Source of the DNA: Chloroflexota bacterium
Lineage (GTDB): Bacteria > Chloroflexota > Dehalococcoidia > UBA2979
NCBI GenBank assembly: GCA_947472995.1
Contig: CANJBO010000011.1
Span: forward strand, 1-53,330
Direction: 5' to 3'
Length of the DNA stretch: 53,330 nt
A model generated the notes under the pieces. It was not told the DNA's origin. It ran no database searches and saw nothing but the letters and a program-made list of their open reading frames with translations. Positions within the stretch are counted from its first letter, which is position 1, and every line of letters begins with the position of its first letter. Positions 44,080-52,455 of this stretch are shown in pieces. The translations under genes and the position numbers were made by a program.

Positions 44080-44922
44080 ATGACGCTCATCCTCGTGGCC
44101 GGGAACACGCCGTCCTCCGGGGCCACCACGGTGGCCGTCGGCCTCGCCCACCGCCTCGCGTACGCCGGACATAACGTCACCATCGAGCGCCTCGACGGTG
44201 ACGCGCGCGCTGTGGCCGATGCCGCCGCGTTCGCGACGCTCGACTTCGCCGCCAGCACGGGCATGCCCATCGACGCGCGGTTGAGCGCGACCGACTCGAC
44301 CACGACGATCCTCGAGGCACCCGCGGGGGCCGATGCGGCCGCGCTGGCGACGCGACTCGGCGCGCGGCTCGTCGTGGTTGGCCCGGCAGGCACCGTAGCG
44401 CCCGCGGGGGCGACGCTGATCGTGAACCACGGCGACACGACCGGGCTGCGCGCGATCGGCGAGGACCGCCTGCTGGCGGCGCCCACCGTGCAGCGACTGA
44501 TCGAGGCGAGCGGGGCGCAGGTGCTGAGCCGCTCGCGCAGCGGCGAGGCGGCGGTCTGCGAGCACCTGGTGATCGGTGCGATCTCGCATGACCCGGCCGA
44601 CGCCTACTTCCAGCGCTTCCCGCGCCGGGCGGTGATCGCGCGGGCAGAGAAGGTCGACCTCGCGCTCGCGGCGATGCTCACCGGGTCCGAGTGCCTGATC
44701 CTGACCGGCGGCCACGAGCCCAGCCCCTACATCCTCGACCGTGCGGCCTCGACCCGCGACACGACGCTGCTGCTCGCGCCGGGAGGCACCGTCGAGACGA
44801 TGCGCGACCTCGAGGGCACGTTCGGCACGGCCTCCTTCTCGGGCGAGGCGAAGGTCGAGCGCATCGGCGGCCTGATGCGCGTCGCGATCGACGACGCCAC
44901 GCTCGCCACGATCCTCGGCTAG
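44080..44922 (+). CDS. DRTGG-domain protein with degenerate P-loop
   Basis: The 280-aa protein has an N-terminal BioD/Pta-like P-loop fold (MTLILVAGNTPSSGATTVAV) and a C-terminal DRTGG domain (GAISHDPADAYFQRFPRRAV and ECLILTGGHEPSPYILDRA). The P-loop reads SSGATT where S-G-K-T is expected, so the essential Lys is missing and ATP use is doubtful. DRTGG domains occur at the N-terminus of phosphotransacetylase and as solo regulatory proteins in this kind of bacterium. The ATG has GGGAGAG upstream. Role unknown. Confidence 0.82.
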   Translation: MTLILVAGNTPSSGATTVAVGLAHRLAYAGHNVTIERLDGDARAVADAAAFATLDFAASTGMPIDARLSATDSTTTILEAPAGADAAALATRLGARLVVVGPAGTVAPAGATLIVNHGDTTGLRAIGEDRLLAAPTVQRLIEASGAQVLSRSRSGEAAVCEHLVIGAISHDPADAYFQRFPRRAVIARAEKVDLALAAMLTGSECLILTGGHEPSPYILDRAASTRDTTLLLAPGGTVETMRDLEGTFGTASFSGEAKVERIGGLMRVAIDDATLATILG

Positions 44923-44967
44923 CCACCTCGACGGTCGAGGCCACTCGCCACGGGGTACCATCGGACG

Positions 44968-46080
44968 ATGGACCTGCGGAGCGGCATCGTCATCGGGCGG
45001 GTTCGCGGGATCGCGATCCGCGTCCACTGGTCGTGGCTGTTCGTCTTCGTCCTCGTCGCGTGGCGACTGCAGGGCGACGTGGCTGGACTCGTCCCGGAGC
45101 TGTCGTCGGCGCTCCGCTGGCTCGCCGGGTTCGCCGCGGCGGCGATCTTCTTCCTCTCGGTCCTGCTGCACGAGCTGTCGCACGCCTTCGTCGCGCTGCA
45201 CCACGGGATGACCGTGCCCTCGATCACCCTGTTCATCTTCGGGGGCGCCTCGAACGTCGAGGGCGAGATGAAGACGCCCGGGCAGGAGTTCCAGATCGCG
45301 TTCGCCGGCCCGGCGACCTCGATCGTGATCGGCGCCATCCTCGTCGGCGCGTCGTACGTCGTGCCGCCGGTCGTCGGCAGCGTGCTGTTCTACCTGGGCG
45401 TGACGAACTCGGTGCTCGGGGTGTTCAACCTGCTGCCGGGGTTCCCGCTGGACGGCGGGCGGGTGCTGCGCGCGCTCCTGTGGAAGGCGTCGGGCAACAT
45501 GGAGAAGTCCACGCGCGTGGCGGCCGGCGCGGGGACGACGCTGGCGTGGGGGCTGATCGCGGTCGGCGTCTACTACTCGTTCGCCACGAGGAGCCTCGCG
45601 GGCGTGTGGTTCGTGCTGATCGGCCTCTTCCTCCGGTCCTCCTCGGAGAGCGCGTACGGTCAGATGATGGTCGAGCGCGCGCTGGAGGGCGTCCGTGTCC
45701 GCGCCGTGATGCGCGAGGCGCCCGAGCCCGTGGCCCCGACGATGAGCCTCCAGCGGATCGTGGACGAGCGTGTGCTCGGCCGGGGCGAGCGGGCGCTGTT
45801 CGTGGGCGGCGAGGGACAGGTGCTCGGCCTGTTCACCGTCGTCGACCTCGCGCGCATCTCGACCGAGCAACTCGCCACCACCCTGGCGCGCGACATCATG
45901 GTGCCGGTCGACCAGATCATCACCGTCGGCCCCGACACGCCGCTCCTCGAGGCCACGCAGTCGATGACCGAGCACGACTTCCACCAGATCCCGGTCGTCG
46001 AGGACGGGCGCATGGTGGGCGTGCTGACGCGCGGCGACGTGCTCCAGCAGCTCGAGGTGCGCCAGCGCTTCGGACGCTAG
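44968..46080 (+). CDS. M50 intramembrane metalloprotease with CBS pair
   Basis: The 370-aa protein is a site-2-protease-like (SpoIVFB group) membrane zinc peptidase. The zinc motif is HELSH (His68, Glu69, His72), and the third ligand is in FPLDGGRVLR. About six membrane helices are followed by two CBS domains (residues 240-365; ARDIMVPVDQIITVGPDTP, HDFHQIPVVEDGRMVGVLTR). The CBS pair probably binds an adenine nucleotide and gates proteolysis. TACCAT ends 6 nt before the ATG, implying a leaderless mRNA. Substrates may be membrane regulators such as anti-sigma factors, which is inference. Confidence 0.93.
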   Translation: MDLRSGIVIGRVRGIAIRVHWSWLFVFVLVAWRLQGDVAGLVPELSSALRWLAGFAAAAIFFLSVLLHELSHAFVALHHGMTVPSITLFIFGGASNVEGEMKTPGQEFQIAFAGPATSIVIGAILVGASYVVPPVVGSVLFYLGVTNSVLGVFNLLPGFPLDGGRVLRALLWKASGNMEKSTRVAAGAGTTLAWGLIAVGVYYSFATRSLAGVWFVLIGLFLRSSSESAYGQMMVERALEGVRVRAVMREAPEPVAPTMSLQRIVDERVLGRGERALFVGGEGQVLGLFTVVDLARISTEQLATTLARDIMVPVDQIITVGPDTPLLEATQSMTEHDFHQIPVVEDGRMVGVLTRGDVLQQLEVRQRFGR

Positions 46081-46092
46081 CTCTCGGGCGAA

Positions 46093-46131
46093 GGGCGGGA
46101 TACCCGCCCCGCCCGAACCAGACCTGCGGGC
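46093..46131 (-). repeat. Dispersed hairpin repeat, copy C
   Basis: On the minus strand GCCCGCAGGTCTG, 9 nt and GGGCGGG-TAT-CCCGCCC are seen. The copy fills the gap between two convergent genes (M50 protease and helicase). Confidence 0.75.
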
Positions 46132-46139
46132 TCACGACG

Positions 46140-48356
46140 CTAGGCCGAGGACTCGTTCGCCGGCTCCAGGCGGGCGAACGACTGGAGCAGCTTCTTCACG
46201 CCCTGCCCCTGGAACGCGACGGTGACCTGGAGGTCGCCGCCCATCACCTGGCAGCCGATCACGGTCCCCACGCCGAACGTGTTGTGGCGCACGCGCTCGC
46301 CGGGGGCGAACGCGCGCTGCTCCGTCTGGTCCTCGTCGCGGCGGGCGGCCGCGGCGGCGCGCAGGCCGCGACTGTCGAGGGCGTCCTCGGCGGAGCGGAC
46401 GGGGGCGCCGACGGGCGTCATCACGTCGTCCTCGGGCACGTCGCGCAGGAAGCGGGAGGCGGGGTTGCCGCGCACCTGCCCGAACATGAAGCGACGCCGC
46501 GCGCGCGTCAGGTAGAGGCGCTCGCGGGCACGCGTGATGCCGACGTAGCAGAGCCGCCGCTCCTCCTCCATCTGCGCCGGGTCGTCCAGCGCGCGGACGT
46601 GGGGCAGCAGCCCCTCCTCCATCCCCGGCATGAACACCACGTCGTACTCGAGGCCCTTGGCGGAGTGCAGCGTGATCAGCGTGACGGCGTCCGGCGTGTC
46701 CGACTCCGGGTCGTCGACGTCCGAGACCAGCGCGACCTCCTCGAGGAATGCCGCCAGCGACGAGTCCTCCTCGGCTTCCTCGTACTGCGCGGCGACGGAG
46801 CGCAGCTCCTGCACGTTCTCCCAGCGCACGTCGGCGTGCTCCCGGTCGGTCTTCGTCAGGTGGGCGCGGTAGTCGACCTGCGCGAGCAGCCGGTCGAGGA
46901 GCGACGCGACGGACAGCTCGTCCCTGGTGTCGTGCAGCGGCTCGATGATCTCGAGGAATCCGCGCAGCGCACCGAGCGCGCGCGCGTTGAGCACGGGCAT
47001 GCCGTCGCCGAACAGCCCGTTCACTGCGCGGTGCGCGACCGCGAGGACGGAGATCCCCATCTCCACCGATGCGTTGATCAGCGCCGCGACCGTCGTCGCG
47101 CCGATGCCGCGTGTCGGCACGTTCACGACCCGTTCGAAGGCAACCGTGTCGTACTCGTTGTGCACGATGCGCAGGTAGGCGATCAGGTCGCGCACCTCGC
47201 GCCGGTCGTAGAAGCGCGTCCCGCCGACGATGCGGTAGCGGATGCCCTGCGCGATGAACGCCTCTTCGATCGCACGCGACTGCGCGTTCGTCCGGTACAT
47301 CACCGCGAGGTCCGAGGTGCGATAGCGGTCGCCGCGCAGCAACCGGTTGACCTCGGCGGCGATGAAGAGCGCCTCTTCCTCGCCATACGTCGCCTCGTAC
47401 TCGACGACGCGCTCGCCGTCGGGGTTCGAGGTCCACAGGTCCTTCTCGGGGCGCCCCTCGGCCTTCGAGATCACGCCGTGTGCGACGCGCAGGATGTGCC
47501 CGGTGGAGCGGTAGTTCTGCTCGAGGAGCACGGTGGTCGCACCGGGGAAGTCGCGCTCGAAGTCGAGCAGGTTGCGGATGTCCGCCGCGCGCCACGAGTA
47601 GATCGACTGGTCCGGGTCACCGACCACGGTGAGGTTCTGGTGCACCGACGATAGCGCGCGCGCCAGCTGGTACTGCACGAGGTTCGTGTCCTGGAACTCG
47701 TCGACGAGCGTGAAGAGGTAGCGGTCGGCGATCCGCTGCTGCACGTCCGGGTGCGCCTCGAACAGCTCGAGGGTGCGGCCGAGCAGGTCGTCGAAGTCGA
47801 CGGCGCCGGCGCGCTTCAGCGCGGCCTCGTACCGCTCGAACACGCGCCCGACGATCTCCTCGAAGTAGTTGTCGACGCCGCGCTGGAACGCCGAGGCGTC
47901 GCGACGCTCGTTCTTCGCGGACGAGATCGCGGAGAGGATCGCGCGCGGCGTGAAGCGCTTCTGGTCGACGTCGAGCTCGGTCTCGATCGTGCGGATCAAC
48001 GACATCTGGTCGTCGGTGTCGTAGATCACGAAGTCACGCGGCAGCCCGATCGCCTCGCCCTCGCGGCGCAGCAGGCGCGCGCAGATCGAGTGGAATGTGC
48101 CCATCGTCAACGACGCCGCCTCGCCGCCGAGAAGCGCGTCGATGCGCTCGCGCATCTCGTGCGCGGCCTTGTTCGTGAACGTCACGGCCAGGATCCGCCA
48201 CGGTGGCACGTTCCGCTCCCGCACGAGGTGGGCGATGCGGTGCGTGATCACGCGCGTCTTCCCGGACCCCGGCCCCGCGAGGATCATCAGCGGCCCGCCG
48301 GGGACCTCGACGGCGCGGCGCTGGGCCTCGTTCAGGGTGTCGGTGAGGGATGCCAT
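46140..48356 (-). CDS. pcrA: UvrD/PcrA/Rep-family ATP-dependent DNA helicase
   Basis: The 738-aa SF1A helicase starts MASLTDTLNEAQRRAV. Motif I is LAGPGSGKTRV, followed by AVTFTNKAAHEMRER (Ia) and LVDEFQDTN (II). VVGDPDQSIYSWRAAD (III) and TLHSAKGLEYDVVFMPGMEE (V/VI region) are also intact. The C-terminal tail (VTVAFQGQGVKKLLQSFARL) resembles the PcrA UvrD-interaction (Tudor-like) end. The ATG at 48356 follows TACAAT by 6 nt; the longer start at 48437 is rejected. It is a DNA repair and replication-restart helicase. Confidence 0.95.
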   Translation of the reverse strand: MASLTDTLNEAQRRAVEVPGGPLMILAGPGSGKTRVITHRIAHLVRERNVPPWRILAVTFTNKAAHEMRERIDALLGGEAASLTMGTFHSICARLLRREGEAIGLPRDFVIYDTDDQMSLIRTIETELDVDQKRFTPRAILSAISSAKNERRDASAFQRGVDNYFEEIVGRVFERYEAALKRAGAVDFDDLLGRTLELFEAHPDVQQRIADRYLFTLVDEFQDTNLVQYQLARALSSVHQNLTVVGDPDQSIYSWRAADIRNLLDFERDFPGATTVLLEQNYRSTGHILRVAHGVISKAEGRPEKDLWTSNPDGERVVEYEATYGEEEALFIAAEVNRLLRGDRYRTSDLAVMYRTNAQSRAIEEAFIAQGIRYRIVGGTRFYDRREVRDLIAYLRIVHNEYDTVAFERVVNVPTRGIGATTVAALINASVEMGISVLAVAHRAVNGLFGDGMPVLNARALGALRGFLEIIEPLHDTRDELSVASLLDRLLAQVDYRAHLTKTDREHADVRWENVQELRSVAAQYEEAEEDSSLAAFLEEVALVSDVDDPESDTPDAVTLITLHSAKGLEYDVVFMPGMEEGLLPHVRALDDPAQMEEERRLCYVGITRARERLYLTRARRRFMFGQVRGNPASRFLRDVPEDDVMTPVGAPVRSAEDALDSRGLRAAAAARRDEDQTEQRAFAPGERVRHNTFGVGTVIGCQVMGGDLQVTVAFQGQGVKKLLQSFARLEPANESSA

Positions 48357-48523
48357 CGCTCGATTGTATGGGCGATCCGGGGGGCGGCCAGCGGCGGGCG
48401 GCGTGGCTGTGCCTCGATGGTCAACGCACCTGTCCACAGGGCTGCGGGCGACCGGGCGCGCCCCGCACAGGCGACCGAGAGGGGACGCCCGTGCTAGCCT
48501 GAACCCGTCGAGGAGGACAAGCG

Positions 48524-49195
48524 ATGGACGTTCTGCAGAGCTGGCCGGGCGGTAGCTGGGAAGCGACGGCGCGCCTGTTCGCGACGATGGTCGTGGTCTA
48601 CTTGCTCGTGCTCTGGGTCGCTTCCGTGATCTGGGTGTACCGGGACATCAGCGCCCGCACGACCGACATGCTGATGCAGGCGATCAGCGTCGCGATCGCG
48701 GTGCTGTTCCCGATCATCGGCCTGCCGATCTACGTGATCCTGCGCCCGACCGACACGCTGACCCTGGCCTACGACCGACAGCTGGAGCAGGAGGCCCTGC
48801 TCTCCGAGCTCCAGACCGTGACGGCGTGCCCGAACTGCCGCCGTCCTGTGCAGGACGACTTCTCCGTCTGCGCGTTCTGCGGCACCGCCGTGAAGCAGGG
48901 CTGCGCCGGCTGCGGCCGCGCGCTGCGCCTGTCGTGGCGCGTCTGCCCGTACTGCGCGACGCCGCGCACGCAGCCCGCCGAGCCGCGTTACGCGCCCGCC
49001 GCCGAGCAGCCGCAGCCCTCGCGCGTCACCGCCTCGCGCGAGGCGGCCGTCGAGGCGATCCGCCGCGCCGCCGGACGCCCGGAGTCGCACGACGACGATG
49101 ACGACGACGACGCCCCCCGCGCCCGCCGCCCGGCGGAGCCGGAGAACCCCACGCCGCGCCCGCGGCCCCGCCCGCGCACCGACCCGAACCGCTAG
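48524..49195 (+). CDS. Double zinc-ribbon membrane protein
   Basis: The 223-aa protein has two N-terminal helices (RLFATMVVVYLLVLWVASVI and AISVAIAVLFPIIGLPIYVI). Four CxxC pairs follow (CPNC, CAFC, CAGC, CPYC), forming two zinc ribbons of the DZANK type between residues 100 and 150. The tail is disordered with a run of seven Asp and many Pro/Arg. The ATG has GAGGAGGA upstream and a TAGCCT -10-like box. Function is not known; the order helix-helix-zinc ribbon is common in uncharacterised membrane proteins. Confidence 0.82.
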   Translation: MDVLQSWPGGSWEATARLFATMVVVYLLVLWVASVIWVYRDISARTTDMLMQAISVAIAVLFPIIGLPIYVILRPTDTLTLAYDRQLEQEALLSELQTVTACPNCRRPVQDDFSVCAFCGTAVKQGCAGCGRALRLSWRVCPYCATPRTQPAEPRYAPAAEQPQPSRVTASREAAVEAIRRAAGRPESHDDDDDDDAPRARRPAEPENPTPRPRPRPRTDPNR

Positions 49196-49221
49196 CGCGC
49201 CACACACGCGACGACAACGAA

Positions 49222-49247
49222 CAGGGCCGCCCTCTCGGGCGGCCCTG
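49222..49247. terminator. Bidirectional hairpin terminator
   Basis: CAGGGCCGCCC and GGGCGGCCCTG form a perfect 11-bp stem with a TCTC loop. It lies between the convergent zinc-ribbon and thioredoxin-family genes and shares its core with the terminator at 881-910. Confidence 0.8.
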
Positions 49248-49271
49248 CTGCATCTCAACGTACGGTCGAGG

Positions 49272-49892
49272 CTACGCGATCGCTTCCTCGATGAGGGCAC
49301 GCAGCTCGGTGAGCTGCGCGTCGCGCCAGCCCTCGGCGCGCTCCCACGTCCCGGCGGTGTACTTCGCGCGGGCCTCTTCCCATGCGGGGGTGTCGCGCTC
49401 GACGCCCTCCATGTGCTTGCGGAGCTCCGGCATCTCGGCGTTCGCGCGGTCGGCGCGCTCGATCCAGTGGCCCAGGTACTTGTGGTCGCGGTCGTACAGG
49501 ACCACGGTCGGGACCGACTCGAACTCCCCGTCCTTGAGGAACTCGGCCATGATGTCCTTGTTCTGGTCGCGCTGGAAGAAGCGGACTTCCATGCCGGTGT
49601 TCTCGCTGATGCGAGCCATCACCGGGACGCCGCGCCAGACGTCCGGGCAGAAGTCCTCGCCGATCACGAGCGCCTTCACGCCGTGCTGCTGGACCAGCTG
49701 CTTCACGGCCTCCATGTCGCCCATGTCCGGCTCGTACTCGTTGTAGTGGCGCTCGAAGTTGTCCTTGTTCTTCTCGATCGCCGCCATCCACTCCGCGTAG
49801 GAGGGCATGCCCTCCGCGAAGCGCTCCGCGGTGACCACGGAGTCGGCGGGCGGAGCCGCCTTCGTGCGAATGATTGTCGAGGTTGCAGTCAT
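49272..49892 (-). CDS. Thioredoxin-family protein with single active-site Cys
   Basis: The 206-aa protein has an N-terminal helical part (MPSYAEWMAAIEKNKDNFER), then a thioredoxin-like strand-helix (GVKALVIGEDFCPDVWRGVP), in which only one Cys of the usual CxxC remains, followed by ARISENTGMEVRFFQRDQNK and VPTVVLYDRDHKYLG with a cis-Pro-type VPT. It is probably a cytoplasmic thioredoxin-fold protein with a non-classical thiol role. The ATG has AGGTGAG upstream. Confidence 0.85.
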   Translation of the reverse strand: MTATSTIIRTKAAPPADSVVTAERFAEGMPSYAEWMAAIEKNKDNFERHYNEYEPDMGDMEAVKQLVQQHGVKALVIGEDFCPDVWRGVPVMARISENTGMEVRFFQRDQNKDIMAEFLKDGEFESVPTVVLYDRDHKYLGHWIERADRANAEMPELRKHMEGVERDTPAWEEARAKYTAGTWERAEGWRDAQLTELRALIEEAIA

Positions 49893-50051
49893 GCTCTCAC
49901 CTGTTCCACGTCGTCCAGCATCGGTGTCTGGTCACGGTCGGCGTCGAGCGGCGCGGCCATCGGCGCGCGCACTGCTCGAGGGGTCGTGATCGCGGTCACG
50001 ATACCACGATCCTGCTCGCGCAGGATTTTCTACCGTGCCTCGGGCCCCGAC

Positions 50052-50439
50052 CTATATCTGGGCCGGCTGGATCATGCTGAGCCGGTTGCCCTCGGTATCG
50101 ACGAACGCGATGAACGTGCCGACGCCGGGGATCTCCTGCGGCTCGCCAATCACCTCGCCGCCGCCGTCGGTGACGCGCCTCATGTGGGCCCGGATGTCCT
50201 CGACCTCGATCACGACGGAGGGGGCGGCTCCGGTACGTCCGACTGCTTGAAGAACCCACCGTTGATCGCGCCGGGCTCCTTGATCATGCCCTGCCCGTCG
50301 GTCTCGGTGGTGGTGGCGAGGATGTAGTCGCCCATGTCGGCCCCATCTGCTGCATGTTCCACCCGAAGACGTCGGTGTAGAAGCGCGAGACGCGCGCGCT
50401 GTCCTTGGACGGCACCTCGAAGTGAACGACACGGTTCAT
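50052..50439 (-). pseudogene. VOC-family (glyoxalase-like) gene with two frameshifts
   Basis: The start (ATG 50439, with AAGGAG upstream) reads MNRVVHFEVPSKDSARVSRF and continues to WNMQQMG. The coding then moves to a second frame (ADMGDYILATTTETDGQG, ending FFKQSDVPE) and finally to a third (PSVVIEVEDIRAHM, ending LSMIQPAQI). Joined, these make a normal VOC protein of about 130 aa. Both breaks sit in homopolymers: G4 at 50341-50344 and C5 at 50220-50224 on the coding strand. Adding one base to each restores the frame. It is either a recent pseudogene or two sequencing errors. Confidence 0.8.
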
Positions 50440-50557
50440 CGGAGATCTCCTTCGCGGGGAGGGGGGCCCGCACGGAGCGCACCCTCGCGTAATGACCCGA
50501 CCACGATAGAGCAGCCCACGTTGCGACTGCCTTGCGGCGCGCTGTCGAGGGGCGTGC

Positions 50558-51604
50558 TCAGTCCCTGCCGAGCGCGTCCCAGACCTCGCGGTGCCGTTCC
50601 GCCGAGAGCGCCTCGACCTCCGTGCCACCCGCCCGCGCGTCCGCCTCGAGCATGGCGAACGCCGCGACGAACCGCTGGGCGGCCTCGCGGAGCGTCTCCT
50701 CGGCGTTGACGTCGTGCGCCTCCGCCAGCTGCACGGCGGCGACGAGGAGTGCGAGCGGGTCGTTCGCCTCGATCGCCTCGCGCACAGCCTCGAGGGCGGC
50801 GAGCGGCGGCGAGCCCAGGCCCGCGCGCTGTGCTCGCGAGAGCAGCGACTGCACGCGCTGGAGCGCGGGCGCCGCCGCGGGGACGGAGTCGAGCGCGCCT
50901 GGGGGCGTCTCGTCGGCAGCCCGCTCGGCGCGCTTGATCGCCTCCCAGCGGTCGAGGAGATCGGCCGTCGAGCCGGCCTCCTCGTCGCCGAAGACATGAG
51001 GGTGACGACGCACGAACTTCGCGTGGGCGTACGCCGCGACGTCTTCGGCGGTGAACCGGCCGGCCTGCTGCGCCAGCGCGGTCTGCATGAACAGGTGCGC
51101 GAACAGATCGCCCAGCTCCTCGCGCATGCCGGCGGCATCGTCGCGGTCGATCGCGTCGACGAGCTCGTAGACCTCCTCGATCAGGTAGCGGCGCAGCGTC
51201 TGCGGGGTCTGCTCGCGGTCCCACGGGCAGCCGTCCGGCGCGAACAGCCGCTCCATCACGCCGCGCAGGCCCGCGATCGAGGCGCGGTCGTCCTCCGGTG
51301 CGAGCGCCGGCAGCCACCACGCGTCGGCATCGAGCGTCAGCGCGCCGACGGCGGACTCCTCGACAGCGCCGGCCCGCACGAGGCGCGCAGGGGCGTCGGC
51401 GCCGTACCGCGCGTCGAGCGTCGGGCGCGCGGCCTCGAACTGCGGCGTGAGCACCAGCAGCCCGCGCGCAGCGTCGAGGCGCGGATGCGCCGGATCGAAC
51501 GCCTGCACCTCGTACGGCGCGAGATCGAGCGCGATCAGCAGCGCGTCGAGCGACGGGGACGGCGCACTCGGACGGGCGGTGGGGTGGACGGGGGAGTCGG
51601 CCAT
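50558..51604 (-). CDS. mazG: MazG nucleoside triphosphate pyrophosphohydrolase
   Basis: The 348-aa protein has a MazG domain with the metal-binding acidic residues in LIEEVYELVDAID and EELGDLFAHLFM, preceded by CPWDREQTPQTLRRY. The C-terminal part (ALDSVPAAAPALQRVQ onward) is partly like a second, degenerate MazG half. About 100 N-terminal residues before the domain resemble the tail of a methylase-like fusion and have no recognised function. It hydrolyses non-canonical or excess NTPs. The ATG at 51604 is 7 nt from the TATACT of the shared promoter. Confidence 0.9.
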   Translation of the reverse strand: MADSPVHPTARPSAPSPSLDALLIALDLAPYEVQAFDPAHPRLDAARGLLVLTPQFEAARPTLDARYGADAPARLVRAGAVEESAVGALTLDADAWWLPALAPEDDRASIAGLRGVMERLFAPDGCPWDREQTPQTLRRYLIEEVYELVDAIDRDDAAGMREELGDLFAHLFMQTALAQQAGRFTAEDVAAYAHAKFVRRHPHVFGDEEAGSTADLLDRWEAIKRAERAADETPPGALDSVPAAAPALQRVQSLLSRAQRAGLGSPPLAALEAVREAIEANDPLALLVAAVQLAEAHDVNAEETLREAAQRFVAAFAMLEADARAGGTEVEALSAERHREVWDALGRD

Positions 51605-51625
51605 GCGCCCGAGTATACTGACACG
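51605..51625. promoter_or_regulatory. Bidirectional promoter, palindromic -10 AGTATACT
   Basis: Only 21 bp separate the divergent ATG codons of mazG and the DUF1461-like gene. The palindrome AGTATACT (51612-51619) supplies TATACT on each strand, ending 6 nt (plus) and 7 nt (minus) before the start codons. Both mRNAs are therefore expected to be leaderless and to share one symmetric -10 element. Confidence 0.7.
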
Positions 51626-52396
51626 ATGTTCGCCGCCCGCTGGCTTGCCGCCGCGATCTTCGTCGTCTGCGTCCCGGTGTTCCTGCTGCTCACGAACGTG
51701 CGCATCGCAGGCACGGACGAGGCCGTCTTCGGCTACGGCTTCTCCGCGTACAACATCCCCGCCGTCACCGGCATCGCGCGCCCGGAGCTGGACCGCGCCG
51801 CGCACGAGATCGTCCGCTACTTCACCTCGGGCGACCCGGACTCGCTCCTCGACGTGCGCGTGCAGGTGGGCGGGGCCGGCGAGCCGCAGCCGCTCTACAA
51901 CGAGCGCGAAGTCATCCACATGCGTGACGTGAAGCAGATGTTCCAGTTCTTCTTCCACTTGCAGGAGTTCGCGTTCGTCTACATCGTCACGTACGTCGCG
52001 GGCGTGTACCTGTGGAGCCGCGAGCAGTCGTTGCGGCGCCTCGCGCGGCTCGCGGAGATCGGCGGGGTGGCAACGGCAGGCGCGCTGGGCGTGGGCGCGC
52101 TGGCGATGCTGGTCGGCTTCGATCAGCTCTTCCTGCTGTTCCACGTGGTGTCGTTCGCCAACGACTTCTGGCAGCTCGACCCGGCGACCGACCGCCTCGT
52201 GCAGATGTTCCCTCAGGGCTTTTGGTTCGACGTCTCGATCGGCGTCGGCCTGCTGACCGTCGTCGAGGGTGCGGTGGTCGCGCTCGGCGGCTACGGCTAC
52301 CTCGAATGGACCGAGCGCCGCGCCGAGCGCCGTCGCCGCGCCCACCTCCGTGCCCGCGCGGCGGCCGAGGGCATCATCGTCACGGCCGCCGAGTAG
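51626..52396 (+). CDS. DUF1461 (TIGR01906-like) integral membrane protein
   Basis: The 256-aa protein has an N-terminal helix (LAAAIFVVCVPVFLLLTNVR), a long extracellular segment with YFTSGDP and FFFHLQEF, and three further helices, one with LFLLFHVVSFANDFWQLDP. The family signature region (FHxxxFxNDxWxLDP) is present. Function is not known. The C-terminus is a basic helix (TERRAERRRRAHLRARAAAE). It is leaderless by the shared -10 described above. Confidence 0.87.
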   Translation: MFAARWLAAAIFVVCVPVFLLLTNVRIAGTDEAVFGYGFSAYNIPAVTGIARPELDRAAHEIVRYFTSGDPDSLLDVRVQVGGAGEPQPLYNEREVIHMRDVKQMFQFFFHLQEFAFVYIVTYVAGVYLWSREQSLRRLARLAEIGGVATAGALGVGALAMLVGFDQLFLLFHVVSFANDFWQLDPATDRLVQMFPQGFWFDVSIGVGLLTVVEGAVVALGGYGYLEWTERRAERRRRAHLRARAAAEGIIVTAAE

Positions 52397-52455
52397 CACG
52401 CCTTTCGACATGCAAACGGCCCGCCGTCGGCGAGCCGTCTCTGCTCGAACTCGAA

